A stretch of DNA of 64,000 nt from Acidimicrobiales bacterium (GCA_016716005.1 JADJXE010000001.1:819001-883000), one strand, 5' to 3'. Shown: positions 33,528 through 42,243, counted from the first letter of the stretch. Notes: generated by a model not told the origin, from the sequence alone. Program-made: numbers and translations.

Positions 33528-34103
33528 TCAGCGCAGGTTGAGCCGCATGACCACGCGGGGGAAGCCGTTGAGCACGGAGTCGGTGTCGGCGGCCTTGGTG
33601 AAGCCCGCCTGTTCGAACAGGCTCTGCGTGCCGACGTAGGCCATCGTGAGGTCAACCTTGGCGCCCTTGTTGTCGACGGGGTAGCCCTCGATGGCGGGCG
33701 CGCCGTTGGTCCGGGCGAATTCCACCGCGCCGGCGAGCAGGTGGTGCGAGATGCCCTGCTTGCGGTGGCCTGGGCGCACTCGGATGCACCACACCGACCA
33801 CACGTCCAGGTCGTCGACGTGGGGGATCTTCCGATTGCGGGAGAAGCTCGTGTCAGCCCGGGGGTGCACCGCTGCCCAGCCGACCACTTCGTCGCCGTCG
33901 TAAGCGAGCACTCCCGGTGGCGGGGTCTCGGACACCAGCTGGAGGACTCGCTCGCCGCGGGCGGAGCCGACGAGTTCCCGATTCTCTTTCGAGGAGGTCA
34001 ACCGATAGCTCAAACACCAGCACACACTGGCGTCGGGACGCTTCGGTCCCAACATGGTCGCCATGTCGTCGAACACGGTCGCAGGTACCACTCGGATCGC
34101 CAT
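33528..34103 (-). CDS. GNAT-family N-acetyltransferase
   Basis: 191 residues from ATG 34103 (MAIRVVPATVFDDMATMLGP); a GTG 9 nt upstream is an alternative. The acetyl-CoA pyrophosphate loop is IRVRPGHRKQGISHHLLAGA (V-R-P-x-x-R-K-x-G-I/A pattern). The strand before it is DVWSVWCIRV, and the C-terminal part SLFEQAGFTKAADTDSVLNG holds the usual Tyr/Phe-rich region. It acetylates a small amine or peptide, acceptor unknown. It is intact among fragments. Confidence 0.85.
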   Translation of the reverse strand: MAIRVVPATVFDDMATMLGPKRPDASVCWCLSYRLTSSKENRELVGSARGERVLQLVSETPPPGVLAYDGDEVVGWAAVHPRADTSFSRNRKIPHVDDLDVWSVWCIRVRPGHRKQGISHHLLAGAVEFARTNGAPAIEGYPVDNKGAKVDLTMAYVGTQSLFEQAGFTKAADTDSVLNGFPRVVMRLNLR

Positions 34104-34286
34104 CGTCACCACGCTGCTCGTCGGCGTCTCGCGGTGTCAATGGCGGGTCTTCCCGCCGCCGGCACGTTGCGGCTGATCAGCCTCGAAGGACGGCGCGCTC
34201 CCAGGTTCGTGCCGGAGAGATCTGTCGTGCGCCAGCTCGATGGGACCACCTGAGCGCCAGTGGCATGGGACCACTTCGTCGGGGTG

Positions 34287-35099
34287 TCAACGTCGGCGAC
34301 GGGATGATCGCCGGGCCGCTGGGGTGGGGTCAAGGGCGTCATCGATGGCGGTGACTCCGGGCTTCTGTCGGCGCCGGTAGGACTCGCCGTCGAGGACGAG
34401 TTCGTGGGCGGCGGACTGGAGCCGGTCGATGGCGGACTGGGCCAGGAGCGGGTCGGCCATGTAGCCGAGCCACTCGATCGGTTCCCGGTTCGAGGTGACG
34501 ATGGTGGCGGCCACGCGGTGGCGTTCGACGATGAGCTCGTAGACGTCGGCGGTGTCGAGCGCGTCGAGGCTCTGGAGGGCGAAGTCGTCGATGATCAGCA
34601 GGTCCACGCGGAGGAGCTTGCGGATCTCGGTGTCGTGGCTGTTGTCGAGCCGGCTGGCGCGGAGCCGTTTGAGGAGCCGGTCGCAGCGTTCGAAGTGCAC
34701 GGTGTAGCGGCGGCGGATGGCGGCGTGGCCGAGGGCGGTGGCCAGGAAGGTCTTGCCGACCCCGACGGGTCCCATGATGACGGCGTTGTGGCCGCCGTCG
34801 ACGAACCGCAGTGAGCACAGTTCGGTCCAAGTAGCCCGGTCGTAGTTGACCTTGGCGGTGTCGTCCCAACGGTCCAGGGTCATCGACGGGTCGAGCCCGG
34901 CGGCTCGTGATCGCAGGTCGGCTGAGGTTGTCTCTCGACGGGTGACCTCGTCGGCCAGGACGAGCTCGAGGAACTCGGCGTGTCCCATGCGGCTGGTGGC
35001 GGCGAGGGCGAGTCGTTCGGGGAGGGTGTCCAGGCAGCGGCCGAGCTTGACGCGGCGCAGCAGGGCCCGCAGTTCGGGGGTGACCGTCGGGGTGGTCAT
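34287..35099 (-). CDS. istB: IS21 helper ATPase IstB
   Basis: 270 residues. The AAA+ domain has Walker A IMGPVGVGKTFLATALGHAA (about 105-115), Walker B VDLLIIDDFALQSLDAL and the sensor stretch RVAATIVTSNREPIEWLGYM. The helper loads IstA onto target DNA and hydrolyses ATP. It starts inside the istA stop (ATGA). This is the only complete istB in the window. Confidence 0.92.
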   Translation of the reverse strand: MTTPTVTPELRALLRRVKLGRCLDTLPERLALAATSRMGHAEFLELVLADEVTRRETTSADLRSRAAGLDPSMTLDRWDDTAKVNYDRATWTELCSLRFVDGGHNAVIMGPVGVGKTFLATALGHAAIRRRYTVHFERCDRLLKRLRASRLDNSHDTEIRKLLRVDLLIIDDFALQSLDALDTADVYELIVERHRVAATIVTSNREPIEWLGYMADPLLAQSAIDRLQSAAHELVLDGESYRRRQKPGVTAIDDALDPTPAARRSSRRRR

Positions 35100-36661
35100 C
35101 GGACGGCCTCGGTGCGGGTGACGGCGAAGTGGCCGGGATCACGGGCGAACCGGCCGGCGACCACGATGCCTGCTGGTGGTGTGGTCGGCGTCGTTGTCTG
35201 TTCGGTGCCGCGCTCGAGCATGCGGCCGATGAGTCCGACGTTGACCTGCTCGTGAGCGAGGGCGCTGGCGCAGGCGGTGTCGACCCGCTCGGCGCCCCAC
35301 TTCTTGACGAGTCCAAGCAGCGTAGACCTGGCGCATCTTGGTCCAGGGCAACGGGATGTCCAGCAGCGCCGAGGCGTAGGCGCCGACGTTCGGCCCGTGC
35401 TCGGCGGCCATGGCCCGGAGCCGGTCGAGGTCCCGCATGGCGTAGACGGTCTTGGTGGCCGGGAGGTCGTCGGGGTCGGTTGAGCGGCGGCCTGGTTGCT
35501 GGCGGGGATGAACCTTGACGAGCTGGCCGCGGTGGAAGATCCGCACCAGCGCCCGGTCGGCGCACCTCGACCCGGGCCCCGATCAGGGCGCCCGGCACCG
35601 AGTAGAGCGACCGGGCCACCTCGACGTGATGATCCCTATGCACCTTGGCTGTCGCGTAGATCGGCACGTCGTAGGGCGCCGTCGGCGCCGGCGCCAGCCA
35701 GGGCAGCTCTTCGACGGCGAACACCTCGACGGGTCGCTGCTGGGTCGTGCCATGCACCCGCAACCCGGCCCGCTCCCGGCACCACACCTCGACGCGGCGT
35801 TGGGCGTCGGCCAGGTCGACGAAGCGCTCGCCGGCGAAGAACGAGCCGCGCACGAACTGCACCTGCCGCTCGACCCGGGGCTTGTCCTGCGGGGAGCGGA
35901 CCCGAGCCGGGTCGATCTTGAACCCGCGGGCCTGCGCGTACTCGACGAAGGCCTGATTGAATCGGGGCTCCAACGCGCCGGCGCCCTCGACCACCGCGGC
36001 GAGGTTGTCGGGGATCAACGTGGAGAACACGCCACCAAAGAACGCCCACGCCGCCTCGCACCCGGCGATCACTGCGTCGGTGGTCTGACGGTGGGTCAAC
36101 CACACGAAGCAGTGCCGGGAGAAGCAGGCGGTGAAGATCAACGCGCACCACCCGGTCCCGGCCCGCCGCCGGGTCGAAGATCAGGCCCATGCGACCGAAG
36201 TCGACCTGGAGCTCGTCGCCCGGTTCGCCATCGTTGACCCGGACCGTCGGGCCCCGACCGCGGGTGCGCCCCAGGACCTGTGCGATGTAGCGCTGCACCG
36301 TCCGGCACGGCACACCCACGCCGCGCCGCTCCAACAGCTCGTGGATCCTCACCGCGGTGAGGTCGTCGGCGACCCACCCGGCGATCTCGTCGTGGTGGGC
36401 CTGGAGCAGCCGCCACGCCTCGCCGTGCCCGTCGAGGCGGTGCGGGCGGACCGCTTCCACCACCACCCCGATGAACACATCGGTCAGCTGCTCGTCGCCG
36501 CCGTCGCGGACCAGCCCCAACCCGACCGCGGCATCCACATAGCGGCGCACGGTCTTGCGGTCGAAGCCGACCAGCCGTTCCGTCGCTCGGATGCCCTCAC
36601 CGGCCAGCCACAGCCGCAGCACCTCACGAACCTCGAACACCCGGACCTCCCTGAACGCCAT
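35096..36661 (-). pseudogene. IS21 transposase IstA with three 2-bp losses
   Basis: The frame opens at 36661 as in copy 1. It breaks where copy 1 has GGTGCACGCG and this copy GGTGCGCG (about 36145), again where GTGCGCGCCG is GTGCGCCG (about 35565), and again where CTACGCGCTG is CTACGCTG (about 35325). Each loss is two bases within an alternating C/G stretch. The catalytic region is otherwise conserved. Confidence 0.88.
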
Positions 36662-36845
36662 CGCCGCCTCCCGGCCCGCTGATCCGACGGCGGCAACTGG
36701 ACCGTTCAGCAGGACCGACGGTGGTGGACCCCAAGTGGTCCCATCACTGGCGGCGGGGTGGTCCCATCACTGGCGCTGGGGTGGTCCCATGCTCCTGGCG
36801 CTCAACGCTCCCAGGTGGTCCCATGCGGCTGGCGGGCGACAGATC

Positions 36846-37113
36846 CGCCCGACTTCCGGTGGTTGGCGGCACCCACGCTGCGGCGACAGTGCGCGTTGTT
36901 CGACGCCCCTTGCTGCCGCCCCCCTGCTGGGCCGGCCGTTGAGCAGCGGCCGGCCCTCGTAGAGCGTCCCCTCGTCGTCGACCAGGCGGCCCGGGCCAAC
37001 GTGCCGTGGGGTCCGCTGGCCGGCCCTGTGGCGGCGGCGCTGGCTGGGCCGCGTCCGCCGCCGCGGGGATGCGACCGCTCGGTCGGTGTCGCGGCGGTGC
37101 TCGCCGCGTTCGA
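36846..37113. other. Non-coding or decayed stretch beside IS21
   Basis: 268 bp with no gene I can support. One plus-strand frame is open (WLAAPTLRRQCALFDAPCC ... VGVAAVLAAFD, stop at 37117) but has no start outside the IS21 end and no recognised homology. It may be the tail of a gene cut by IS21. The left flank of the element (34104-34222) has only a short hairpin GGCGGG-TCTT-CCCGCC at 34142-34157. Confidence 0.4.
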
Positions 37114-38292
37114 CTAGCTACGGGCGACGTCGAAGTCGGGCGGGCCGGGCGTGAAGTCCTTCACCTCGCCCGAGTCGATCTCGGCCTGGCGGAAGTAGTC
37201 GGTGCCGGGGCCACCCCAGATCTCGTCGACCCCGGCGCCGCCGTCGAGAATGTCGTTGCCGGCCCCGCCGACCAGCACGTCGTCACCGGAGGAGCCGTCA
37301 AGGTAGTCGTTGTCGTCGCCGCCGAACAGCTGGTCGTCGCCGGGATCGCCCATTAGTGCGTCCTGTCCGGGACCACCCACGAGCACGTCGTTGCCGTCCT
37401 CACCGCTCAGCAGGTCATTGCCGTCCTCGCCGAACACGGCGTCGTTCCCGGAGTGACCCTGGATGCGGTCGTTGCCGGCACCGCCACGGAGGATGTCGTC
37501 GCCGGGGTAGCCGCCCAAGCAGTCGTTGCCTCCGAGCCCGTCGATCACGTCGGCTCCGGACCCACCCAGCAGCCCCGGGGTAGAACCACCCCAGTTGCAC
37601 GAGAAGCTCCAGGAGTAGTTCGGGAGGGGCGGCCGTGCCGGGTCGTTCACGGAGGAGACCCCGTTCCAGTCGGAGCCGCCGTTGTTGCCGGGGGTGCCGG
37701 TGATGGTGGCCGGGTCGGTGGGCACGGCCGGCTCGGCCGGCGGTGGCGGTCCAGCCGGCCCGCTCGGAGCGGGCGGCGGCGTGAACCCGTCCGCGCCCGG
37801 CGCCGCCACCTCCGGCCCCAGCGGCAACACTGCGGCGACGATGGCGACCACGACCGTGGCCGGCGCCGAACGCGAACCGTCCCCGCCCACCGCCACCACC
37901 GTGCACGTGTGCACCCCCGGGCTGAGCGACAACGACATCGACGTCGCCCCCGTCGACCCCACCCCGGCGCCGTCACAGGACACCTCGTAGGCCACCGCCC
38001 CCGCCACCGGCCCCCACGACAACACCGCCACCGACCCCGACACCGCCACCGACACCACCGGCGCCGCCACCTCGGCCCGAACCACCGGCAACCGCACCGC
38101 CACCGCCGGCGCCGCCAACTCGGCCCGAACCACCGGCAACCGCACCGCCACCGCCCGCCCCACCGGCGCCGACAACCCCGCCGCCCCCGCCGGGGCGCCC
38201 GCACCCAGCACCAGCCCACCGGCCAGCGACACCACCCCCGCGGCCACCCCCGCCCGGCTCAGCTGCCTGCGCAACGACCGCATCGAACCCAT
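37114..38292 (-). CDS. Secreted RTX/hemolysin-type calcium-binding repeat protein
   Basis: 392 residues from ATG 38292, 5 nt after GAGGAGGG. The signal peptide is SLRRQLSRAGVAAGVVSLAG to APAGAAG. A tandem 16-residue repeat (AVAVRLPVVRAE then LAAP, twice) and a fibronectin III-like domain (VAVSGSVAVLSWGPVAGAVA ... VHTCTVVAVGGDGS) follow. A Pro-rich linker leads to about 13 GGxGxDxxx nonapeptides (GGAGNDRIQGHSGNDAVFGE), which bind calcium as a parallel beta-roll, from about 265 to 375. No type I secretion genes are nearby, and the Sec-type signal suggests export by Sec. Confidence 0.85.
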   Translation of the reverse strand: MGSMRSLRRQLSRAGVAAGVVSLAGGLVLGAGAPAGAAGLSAPVGRAVAVRLPVVRAELAAPAVAVRLPVVRAEVAAPVVSVAVSGSVAVLSWGPVAGAVAYEVSCDGAGVGSTGATSMSLSLSPGVHTCTVVAVGGDGSRSAPATVVVAIVAAVLPLGPEVAAPGADGFTPPPAPSGPAGPPPPAEPAVPTDPATITGTPGNNGGSDWNGVSSVNDPARPPLPNYSWSFSCNWGGSTPGLLGGSGADVIDGLGGNDCLGGYPGDDILRGGAGNDRIQGHSGNDAVFGEDGNDLLSGEDGNDVLVGGPGQDALMGDPGDDQLFGGDDNDYLDGSSGDDVLVGGAGNDILDGGAGVDEIWGGPGTDYFRQAEIDSGEVKDFTPGPPDFDVARS

Positions 38293-38536
38293 CACACCCT
38301 CCTCGCCTCGAGGCGCGGCACGACCCGCCCCGGGTGTCCACACCCACGACCGGCCCACCAGCCCTCCCACCATGCAGGACGACTCCAGCGCCGGTCTCGC
38401 CAGTGGCTCCCCACGGGCCCAGCGGCCGAACACGACCCGTGGCTCAACGCCTCGCCTACGGGCAGCGAACACCCCCACCCCCCCCGGCTAGAGCCGAACG
38501 GCCCTGGCGCGCCCACCGGCCCGCCGGCCCGTTCGG
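38293..38536. other. Intergenic region upstream of the RTX gene
   Basis: 244 bp. It holds the RTX ribosome site and presumably its promoter. I see no dyad or clear -10/-35 pair. The minus-strand frame extends into it without a better start. Confidence 0.4.
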
Positions 38537-39100
38537 CTAGTGGGCGGCCTCGCACGCCGACGCGCAGGCGACGGCCCCGAACGGGCGGTAGCACAGGGCG
38601 ACGGCCAGGCTGGCGTTCACGACGTTGATCGACTCGACGGCGAGCAGCAAGGTGACGTCGACGGCGACGTCGACCTCGCCGGGGGTGACGTCGACCATGG
38701 CGGTCACCGCGGCGGGGAGCCGGCCGACGGTTGCCAGACCGGTCTGGGCGAGCATCGCGGCCTGGGTGCGGGCCCGGCAGGTGGCGTCGACGAGCAGGTC
38801 GACGGTGCCGGCCAGGTCCTCCTGGTCGTTCCACTCGATGGTCAGCGACGCGGTGCAGGCCAGGCGCAGGTCGATGCCGCCCAGGTCCGGCACCGAGCAG
38901 GTCACCTGCAGGGCGTCGGTGAGCGTCGCCCCGGCGGTGACGAACTGCTCGCCCGGCACCGAGGCGCACCAGCCGAGGGTGGCGGCGTCGCCCAGCTGGC
39001 GGATCGGCGGACTGATCGTGCGGCGTTCGAGCTCGAACAGCCGGTCGCGCACGGAGGCCAGTTCGGAGGAAACGGTGGGGAGGGTCAGGTCGTGGATCAC
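38537..39100 (-). CDS. Phage tail-associated protein of unknown function
   Basis: 187 residues from GTG 39100, overlapping the upstream stop (GTGA). The start VIHDLTLPTVSSELASVRDR then LFELERRTISPPIRQL has the coiled-coil opening seen in small tail/baseplate-module proteins of actinobacterial siphophages. The rest is beta-rich with an Ala/Val pattern (GTVDLLVDATCRARTQAAML). No enzyme motif is present. It remains coupled to the chimeric gene before it. Confidence 0.6.
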   Translation of the reverse strand: MIHDLTLPTVSSELASVRDRLFELERRTISPPIRQLGDAATLGWCASVPGEQFVTAGATLTDALQVTCSVPDLGGIDLRLACTASLTIEWNDQEDLAGTVDLLVDATCRARTQAAMLAQTGLATVGRLPAAVTAMVDVTPGEVDVAVDVTLLLAVESINVVNASLAVALCYRPFGAVACASACEAAH

Positions 39101-39555
39101 GAGCCGGCCTCCCACGGGCCGACCTCGACCTGCACCGAGTCGTCCGCCGGGGTGGCGGTGAGCGCGAGCACCCGGTAGACGCCGTTGACCTGCACCCAGC
39201 CGTCGTCGATGACCACGTTCACCCGGTCCCCCGGCTCGACGCAGCCGGCGACGACCTCGGCGGCCGGGTTGACGGTCTCGGTGCGATGCCAGCGCACGGA
39301 GAACGTCCGGGCCCGGCGCGGGCGGCGAGCCGGTCGATGGCGCCGGCCAGGCACCGAGCTCGGGTCGAGGTGCCGGCGGATCACCGACGCCCAATCCCGA
39401 CGGGTCGAGGGCGATAGGTCACGGTCGAGCACCGCGTCGAAGAGGACGCGCATCGCGGCGTCGCCGGCCACGTGGTCGGTACGGCCGACCTCGACAAGGA
39501 GCTCAGCCAGGGCGTGGTCGGCTTCTCTGCGTGTGCCGTGAAAGGTTCTCGTCAC
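39097..39555 (-). pseudogene. Chimera: integrase N-terminal fragment joined to a phage tail-protein C-terminus
   Basis: Residues 1-66 (TFHGTRREADHALAELLVEV ... RDLSPSTRRDWASVIRRHLD) are the N-terminal and core-binding start of a tyrosine integrase. The last 65 residues (AAEVVAGCVEPGDRVNVVID then DGWVQVNGVYRVLALTATP) look like the end of a phage tail/fibre protein. The join is in an Arg-rich low-complexity stretch near 39320. The start is GTG 39555, 198 bp from the 3' end of tRNA-Gly, a normal integrase position. Confidence 0.65.
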
Positions 39556-39714
39556 CCGCCGCTGACGACCCGTCCTCGGGTCGCGACCCGTCTAGGCGAA
39601 CAACCGCCATGTGGCTCTACCGCGCTGTTGGATCGATCCCCGCACGCCTACGACCATGGCACCACGGTGTAGCGGTGTGCACCGAAGTGCACCATCCCGA
39701 CCCCGGGAACGCAT

Positions 39715-39740
39715 CAGGCCCCCTCCGAACAGGGGGCCTG
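39715..39740 (-). terminator. Hairpin downstream of tRNA-Gly
   Basis: CAGGCCCCCT-CCGAAC-AGGGGGCCTG forms a perfect 10-bp stem with a 6-nt loop, 17 bp beyond the tRNA body in the direction of its transcription. No T-run follows, as is common in high-GC actinobacteria. It likely ends or processes the tRNA transcript. Confidence 0.6.
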
Positions 39741-39753
39741 ACCTGGTGTTTCT

Positions 39754-39829
39754 TGGAGCGGACGACGGGATTCGAACCCGCGACCCTCACCTTGGCAAGG
39801 TGATGCTCTACCAGCTGAGCCACGTCCGC
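39754..39829 (-). tRNA. tRNA-Gly (anticodon GCC), CCA encoded
   Basis: The minus strand starts GCGGACGTGGCTCAGCTGGT, has the anticodon stem-loop ATCACCTTGCCAAGGTGA with GCC, the T-loop GGTTCGAATCC and closes the 7-bp acceptor with CGTCCGC, then T and CCA. The cloverleaf pairs perfectly. The 3' end faces the integrase fragment, so the gene is a likely attachment site of the degraded prophage. Confidence 0.95.
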
Positions 39830-39884
39830 GTGAGGACGACACTCTAGCAAACGACCCCTGGCGCCCGGCCAGCCGGTCGCCCCG

Positions 39885-40307
39885 TCAGCGCTCCACCCAG
39901 GGGCCCATCCCGCCGACTCGCTCGACCGAGATGTGCACCACCGAGCCGGGCGGCGGGTCGTCCATCGGCGGGAACTTCACGCCGGGCCCGGCGTACGTGC
40001 CTGCCAGCGCCTGCAGCAGCTCGGGCGCGCCGCCCTCGGTGATCCGGGCGGTGCCGTGGAGCACCAGGTACTCCTGCATCCCCACCGGGTTCCGCCCGGG
40101 CGCCTCGACCGAAAGGGCCACGCGCTGGTCGCGGGCCAGGTTCTGCAGCTTCTTCCAGGGACCCAGCGAGGCGAACACCACGTCGTCACCGTCGAGGCCG
40201 AGCCACACGCACGTCACCTGCGGGCTGCCGTCGGGGTTGATGGTGACGACGTGGCCGAGGGCCGCGGTGCGCAGCAGCTCCCTGGCCGACTCGGGCAGGG
40301 CGACCAT
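39885..40307 (-). CDS. PPOX-class (pyridoxamine-oxidase-like, probably F420-binding) protein
   Basis: 140 residues, one split-barrel domain. LGHVVTINPDGSPQVTCVWL, DDVVFASLGPWKKLQNLARD and RVALSVEAPG follow the order of the PPOX/FDOR-B group that uses FMN or F420 (TIGR03618-like). LVLHGTARITEGGAPELLQA closes the barrel. The start is firm: GAGGAGGTCCGCC then ATG. It stands alone between the tRNA and an ADH remnant. The substrate is unknown. Confidence 0.85.
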   Translation of the reverse strand: MVALPESARELLRTAALGHVVTINPDGSPQVTCVWLGLDGDDVVFASLGPWKKLQNLARDQRVALSVEAPGRNPVGMQEYLVLHGTARITEGGAPELLQALAGTYAGPGVKFPPMDDPPPGSVVHISVERVGGMGPWVER

Positions 40308-40337
40308 GGCGGACCTCCTCGTCGGGCTGGCCTGACG

Positions 40338-40505
40338 TTACCGGCCCGCCCGGGCCTCGACCGCCGGGGAGGAGGCCTCGCAGGAGGCGGGCTGGCCGGC
40401 ACGGCAGTTGGGGCACGCCCCGCACGAGTCGAAGCTCATCGCCACGTGGTCGCCCGGGACCACCACCCGCACGCCGGCACGACCCGCCCGATCGAGTAGG
40501 GCTGG
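40338..40505 (-). pseudogene. Zinc alcohol dehydrogenase fragment
   Basis: The minus frame VVVPGDHVAMSFDSCGACPN then CRAGQPASCEASS is the structural-zinc region of medium-chain aryl-alcohol dehydrogenases (PGDHV.LSF.SCG.C..C..G....C). It is bounded by a stop at 40338 and by unrelated sequence upstream. Only about 50 codons remain. Confidence 0.7.
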
Positions 40506-40578
40506 TCGGGCTCGCGCAGGAGTGCGGCGGTGATCTGGTTCGTGACCCCGGGGGGGCGGGGGCGGAGAGAGAGGGAGA

Positions 40579-42243
40579 TCAGGCGCCGCGAGGCGGGTCC
40601 GTCGGCGCGGAGGCCGTCTCGGGCGGCGCCGTCTCGGGCGCCGCCTTCGTGGCCGGGGCCTTCTTGCTGCCCGCCTTCTTGGCCGGGGCCTTCGTGGCCG
40701 GGGCCTTCCTGGTGCCCGCCGTCTCGGCCGGCGCCTTCGTGGCCGGGGCCTTCCTGGTGCCCGCCTTCGTGGCCGGCGCCTCCCTCGCCGACGCCTTCCT
40801 CGCCGACGTCTTCCGCGGCGCCGCCGGTCGCTCGGCGCCGGCCTTCCGGTCGGCCAGCTTCTTCAGCTCGGCCAGGGCGTCGCCCAGCCCGTCGGCGATC
40901 GTCCAGGCGTCGGGCAGCATCTCGCGGTCGGTGACCACCCCGAAGTCGAGCTGGTGCTGGTAGCTCATCACCGTGATGTTCAGGCCGGCGCCGTCGAAGA
41001 TCGGCCCCATCGGGTAGTGGGCAACCAGCCTCGCCCCCGCCGAGTACAGCGGGAACGGCGGGCCGGGCACGTTGGAGATCGTGAGGTTGAACGCCGGGCG
41101 GTGCCAGTCGGCGGCCCGCATCCGCGAGTACACACGGGCCGCCCGGCCGGCCAGGGCCGGCGCCGCGAACTCGGTCCAGTCGGTGAGCGCGCTGGCGCCG
41201 ATCAGCTCCTGCTGGCCCTTCGCCACCCTCATCCCCTCGCTGATCGCGCCGAGCCGCTCGACCGGATCGTCGAGGTCGGTCGCCAGCGAGGCGAGCATCA
41301 TCGACACCCGGTTGCCGGCGTCACCCACCTCCTCCTGGCCGCGCACCGACACCGGGATCATCGACACCATCGCCCGGTCGAAGTGCTCGCCCCGCTCGTC
41401 GACGTAGCGGCGGAGCGCACCCGCGCACAGCGCCATGATCACGTCGTTCAGGGTGGTCCCGAAGGCGTTCTTCACCGCCTTGGCGTCGTCGATCGACAGC
41501 GTGGTGGTGGCGTACGCCCGGTGGGGCGACAGCGCGCCGTTCCACGACGCCCGCGGCGCGCTGAAGGGCGCCGGCGGCGGGGCGTGGCGCGACTGGCGGT
41601 TCTGCCGCCGCACGTTGAGCGCGGTCTCGATGGTGCGCTGCGTGGCCCTGGCCGCCAGGAGCGGCTGGCGGGCGAGCGACGACATGGCGAAGCCGATCAG
41701 CTCCATGTCGGTGGGGATGCGCTCGGCCTCCCACGGGGGGTCCGGCGGCGGCACCGGTGCCGGCGTGGGCTCGAGGTCGAGCACCGCCACGATGAGCTGG
41801 TTGCCGGACACGCCGTCGATGGCCGCGTGGTGCACCTTGGTGAGGGTGGCGAAGTACCCGTGCTCGAGGCCCTCGATCACCCACATCTCCCAGAGCGGCT
41901 TGGTGCGGTCGAGCGGCCAGGCCACGATCTCCTGCGCCAGCGTCGCCAGCTCGCGGGCCCCACCGGGCTGGGGAACCGCGATGTGGCGGATGTGGTAGTC
42001 GAGGTCGAAGTTGGGATCCTCGATCCACAGCGGGTGGTGGAGACCGAAGGGCACCTCCACCAGCCGCCGGCGGAACGGCGGCGCCAGGTGGAGCCGGTCG
42101 CGCCACAGCGCCTTGACGCCGTCGATGGAGAACCCGCCGGGCATCGTCGACGGGTCGTAGACGGCCAGGCCCGCCACGTGCATGTACGCCGTGGGCGTCT
42201 CGAGGTAGAGGAAGCTGGCGTCGAGCCCGGTCAGGCGCTGCAT
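40579..42243 (-). CDS. Wax ester synthase/diacylglycerol O-acyltransferase (WS/DGAT)
   Basis: 554 residues. The catalytic HHxxxDG is VHHAAIDGVSGNQL (about 137-143), preceded by LDRTKPLWEMWVIEGLEHGY. The C-terminal domain has FNLTISNVPGPPFPLYSAGA and GLNITVMSYQHQLDFGVVTD. It makes triacylglycerol or wax esters at the membrane. The start MQRLTGLDASFLYLE is the family norm with GAGGAG upstream. Unusually, about 80 extra C-terminal residues form Lys/Ala/Pro repeats (RKAPATKAPAETAGTRKAPA), a strongly basic, histone-like tail. Confidence 0.9.
   Translation of the reverse strand: MQRLTGLDASFLYLETPTAYMHVAGLAVYDPSTMPGGFSIDGVKALWRDRLHLAPPFRRRLVEVPFGLHHPLWIEDPNFDLDYHIRHIAVPQPGGARELATLAQEIVAWPLDRTKPLWEMWVIEGLEHGYFATLTKVHHAAIDGVSGNQLIVAVLDLEPTPAPVPPPDPPWEAERIPTDMELIGFAMSSLARQPLLAARATQRTIETALNVRRQNRQSRHAPPPAPFSAPRASWNGALSPHRAYATTTLSIDDAKAVKNAFGTTLNDVIMALCAGALRRYVDERGEHFDRAMVSMIPVSVRGQEEVGDAGNRVSMMLASLATDLDDPVERLGAISEGMRVAKGQQELIGASALTDWTEFAAPALAGRAARVYSRMRAADWHRPAFNLTISNVPGPPFPLYSAGARLVAHYPMGPIFDGAGLNITVMSYQHQLDFGVVTDREMLPDAWTIADGLGDALAELKKLADRKAGAERPAAPRKTSARKASAREAPATKAGTRKAPATKAPAETAGTRKAPATKAPAKKAGSKKAPATKAAPETAPPETASAPTDPPRGA

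Larger units (their letters stand above)
34223..36841 (-). mobile_element. IS21-family element, copy 2 (istB intact, istA broken)
   Basis: 2,619 bp in inverted orientation to copy 1. The ends are TGTCGTGCGCCAGCTCGATG (left) and TGTCGCCCGCCAGCCGCATG (right, inward), with internal ATGGGACCAC repeats at both ends. The flanks are GATC on both sides (34219-34222 and 36842-36845), a 4-bp duplication. Length and gene order are those of a full IS21. Confidence 0.9.

Noticed and set aside
34142..34157. GGCGGG-TCTT-CCCGCC hairpin
   Set aside because: It does not follow any gene end and lacks a T-run; it lies upstream of the GNAT start, so a terminator call is not supported.
36758..37117. Possible plus-strand protein from the IS21 end to 37117
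   Set aside because: No start outside the IS end, no homology; kept only as a non-coding or decayed stretch.
37150..37560. Repeated GC-rich units
   Set aside because: They encode the RTX nonapeptides, not a non-coding array.
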